Origin: Candidatus Limivivens merdigallinarum
Lineage (GTDB): Bacteria > Bacillota > Clostridia > Lachnospirales > Lachnospiraceae
Assembly (NCBI GenBank): GCA_018713105.1
Contig: DVFT01000012.1
Coordinates: 1 to 42,067, forward strand
Reading direction: 5' to 3'
DNA length: 42,067 nt
Made by a program: the position numbers and the translations under genes. Of this stretch, positions 40,195-42,067 are shown piece by piece. Within the stretch, counting starts at the first letter, position 1; the number at the start of each line of letters is the position of its first letter. The notes beneath the pieces are model-generated. The model was not told the origin of the DNA and did not search any database. It worked only from the letters and a program-made list of their open reading frames with translations.

Positions 40195-41036
40195 TCACTC
40201 CTTCCGCTTTTCATCTTTCTTCCAAAATGCAGCCAGCATTACCGCTCCTACGATCAGCGCAACTGATTCTGAGACCATTCTGAGACTATCGTTGCCCAGA
40301 GGATATGCTCTGTCCCCACCATCTGTCGCAGGACAAACAGGAGGATAATATCCAGGGAACCTTTATGCAGTACAGAGAGGAGGAAAGGCTCCACTCCTCT
40401 TCCTGCAGCCTGAAAGACTGCAATAATCACAAAGGTCAGCGTATAGATTGGAACAGCGAGACAGAGAATCTGTAAAAATTCTGCTCCGTACCGGATTGTC
40501 TCCGAATCCCGGATAAAAATCCAGATCAGCTGTGTAGAAAAAATAAAGGAAATCGCCGTACATAGTAAGGAAAATCCTTCTGAAACCGCCGTGGAGATTC
40601 CCACTGCAGTCCACATTCTCTTCCGTCTTCCGGATGAATAACAATACGCCACAAGCGGCAGCATTCCCTGTGTTACTCCCTGGTTCACCGCATAGGCAAG
40701 CTGGTCGATCTTCCGGACAATCCCCAAACCAGCCACCGCCGCGCTTCCAAGAGCAGAGATCATGGAATTCAGGAAGCAGTTTGAGACCATGGCAAGGGCG
40801 ACCATACAAAATCCCGGTATCCCACCCTTCACGATTTCTCCGAACAGCCTGCCGGTGTCCATTTTCCTCGCTTTCCTCTGCTTATCCAGTGTATTTTTCT
40901 GATGGGTATAAAGATAAATACCGAAATAGATCAGACCTATGGTATGGGGCAGGGCAGTTGCCATAGCCGCGCCTGCCACCTCGTTTCCAGGGGGAAGCAG
41001 TACAAACTTTAAAATTCTTAGACCTTGTCCTATCAT
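40195..41036 (-). pseudogene. MATE-family efflux pump, broken at both ends
   Basis: The readable frame (40254-41036) is the C-terminal half of a MATE/NorM-type multidrug exporter: 'FVLLPPGNEVAGAAMATALPHTIGLIYF', 'GIPGFCMVALAMVSNCFLNSMISALGSAAVAGLGIVRKIDQLAYAVNQGVTQGMLPLVAYCYSSG'. MATE proteins have ~450 aa and 12 TM helices; only about six remain. The 5' half is missing, and the in-frame codon before the first ATG is a stop. Near the 3' end an 11-base duplication (40266-40276 and 40277-40287) shifts the frame. Without it the protein would end '...IVSESVALIVGAVMLAAFWK', reaching a stop at 40195. It cannot be a working pump. Confidence 0.88.
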
Positions 41037-41055
41037 TTATCTGAAAATCAATGGC

Positions 41056-42067
41056 CTACGCCATCACCACCATACATTCTTTCTCACAGAATGCGATTCC
41101 ATACTTCATCATCTTTTTCATGCCGCGGCGTTTTAGTCCTTCTGCGTACTTCTTTTCTTCGATCTGGTTTAACGCTTCCGCGCACGCTGCCTCCAGGTTC
41201 CCATCATCTGCATACTTCAATTCAATGACCATTCCAACCCTCTCCGGTGTCTGGATGGAAATATCACTGTAGCCTTCCCCCGTCTCCGCATTGGATTTTA
41301 CAAGCCAACTGTCCTGGCTGCGCAAAAACCCAAGCAGCATCCCGTGATAGAAGTTTTCTTTCATGTTCCTGCGTACTGCCGTGTCCCTCACGCTGATGGA
41401 ATCCCACAGGTAATCGTTCAGCATTTCCTGGATCGTATTTATGTCTCCAGCTGGAAACGCCGCGCAGAAGCGATTGATCCTTGCAGAGTCAGCCTGGGTC
41501 GTTTCTTCAAACCAGTCTTTTACCAGTTCAATAAACAGCGCTTTTACCTCCCGGTTGGGCAATGCCAACTCCATTTTCTTTCCCGGCACCCTCCTGCGGC
41601 AGGTCAGGTACCCTGTGGAATAAAGGACACTCCAGATATTATCAATGGAATCCTCTACTTCCCTGTATGTCAATTCCTGACGGATGGGTTTTATGATGGT
41701 TCCACCGTTGATCAGCTGCTCAACCTCATTTCTTGTGCTTTGATTCGCTTTCTTCAGCAGGCGTCGGATCAGGTCGTTTCCGCTGGTGTTTGCCCAGTAA
41801 TTTTCTGGTTCTGCGTCCTTATCTTTCAGTAATATTTGGGCATATTTTATGACATCCCATGGACAGTATACAGATGTATCTCCAAATTGATAGCCATCAT
41901 ACCAATCTCGGACCATATCATGGAAATCATCCAGTCCGTAATCATTCAAAAGTTCCATTACCTCATCTTCCGTAAATCCAAAACCATCACAGAAATATGG
42001 ATCCGATATGGTCATTACATTTAAATTGTTAAGCCCCGTGAAGATACTTTCTTTGAAGATCCGCAAA
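41056..42067 (-). CDS. AAA-ATPase-like / PD-(D/E)XK nuclease-family protein (partial, runs off the window)
   Basis: The visible 336 residues are the C-terminal part of the AAA-ATPase-like plus PDDEXK_9 family (whole proteins ~550 aa). The visible part starts in 'ESIFTGLNNLNVMTI', just after the ATPase core, then 'GFGFTEDEVMELLNDYGLDDFHDMVRDWYDGYQFGDTSVYCPWDVI'. The nuclease-like motif is 'GYSDISIQTPERVGMVIELKYA' with the D and E-x-K residues in place. The Walker motifs lie beyond the edge. Families like this occur in many copies in gut Firmicutes and Bacteroidetes; their role is unknown, possibly mobile or defence-related. It abuts the missing 5' end of the MATE gene, so its arrival may have broken that gene. 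Confidence 0.85.
   Translation of the reverse strand, partial: LRIFKESIFTGLNNLNVMTISDPYFCDGFGFTEDEVMELLNDYGLDDFHDMVRDWYDGYQFGDTSVYCPWDVIKYAQILLKDKDAEPENYWANTSGNDLIRRLLKKANQSTRNEVEQLINGGTIIKPIRQELTYREVEDSIDNIWSVLYSTGYLTCRRRVPGKKMELALPNREVKALFIELVKDWFEETTQADSARINRFCAAFPAGDINTIQEMLNDYLWDSISVRDTAVRRNMKENFYHGMLLGFLRSQDSWLVKSNAETGEGYSDISIQTPERVGMVIELKYADDGNLEAACAEALNQIEEKKYAEGLKRRGMKKMMKYGIAFCEKECMVVMA

Overview
The window reads as a chromosomal segment of an anaerobic gut-type Firmicute, most probably Lachnospiraceae (inference from gene content). The supporting signs are a K+-dependent membrane pyrophosphatase, a siroheme reductase with two ferredoxin clusters, a DUF134-NifX fusion, a DUF6110/P1B-ATPase locus, an Fe-ADH, YesMN-type regulators, strong AGGAGG ribosome sites and TTGACA/TATAAT promoters. 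No phage, IS element or CRISPR array was seen. Only one RNA gene was found, tRNA-Gly(TCC).

Left part (1-7.3 kb): a GH106-like glycosidase (-) and a YesN/AraC-type regulator (+) face away from each other, and both have lost their 5' ends at one junction near 2.8 kb. A YesM-type sensor kinase, a convergent sugar-binding-type protein and a TetR regulator with its own palindromic operator follow. From 13.7 down to 7.3 kb runs a complete pstS-pstC-pstA-pstB-phoU-phoP-phoR operon (-). Its PstS is circularly permuted, it has a Pho-box-like promoter, and its likely terminator lies inside the convergent tetR gene.

Middle (14-29 kb): a siroheme/ferredoxin reductase and a CoA-disulfide-reductase/rhodanese flavoprotein (sulfur reduction); HppA; DUF134-NifX with a His/Cys-rich tail; an NhaC antiporter; an SCP2-like protein with an Fe-ADH. 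Then comes the most striking block, a five-gene metal locus (-, 26.6 to 23.3 kb). It holds an 88-aa mini-Fur lacking the sensor domain, a membrane-anchored HMA protein, a 26-aa membrane peptide, DUF6110 and a P1B ATPase whose intramembrane motif is SCA instead of CPC/SPC. Both promoters of this locus carry TTAG/CTAA palindromes. A DUF1538 transporter with a tandem-PII regulator and tRNA-Gly complete this part.

Right part (29-42 kb): housekeeping genes (esterase, DUF1622, GNAT, LURP-one, histidine phosphatase, RdgB/HAM1). A Bce-like module follows (ABC ATPase, 930-aa double-FtsX permease, response regulator, short intramembrane-sensing kinase) with a TNACA-N4-TGTNA site. Next is an SH3-NlpC/P60 endopeptidase with nine 12-aa repeats and a WalR-type box. 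The window ends in a doubly broken MATE pseudogene beside an AAA/PD-(D/E)XK gene that runs off the edge.

All assignments come from reading motifs by eye; no database search was run.
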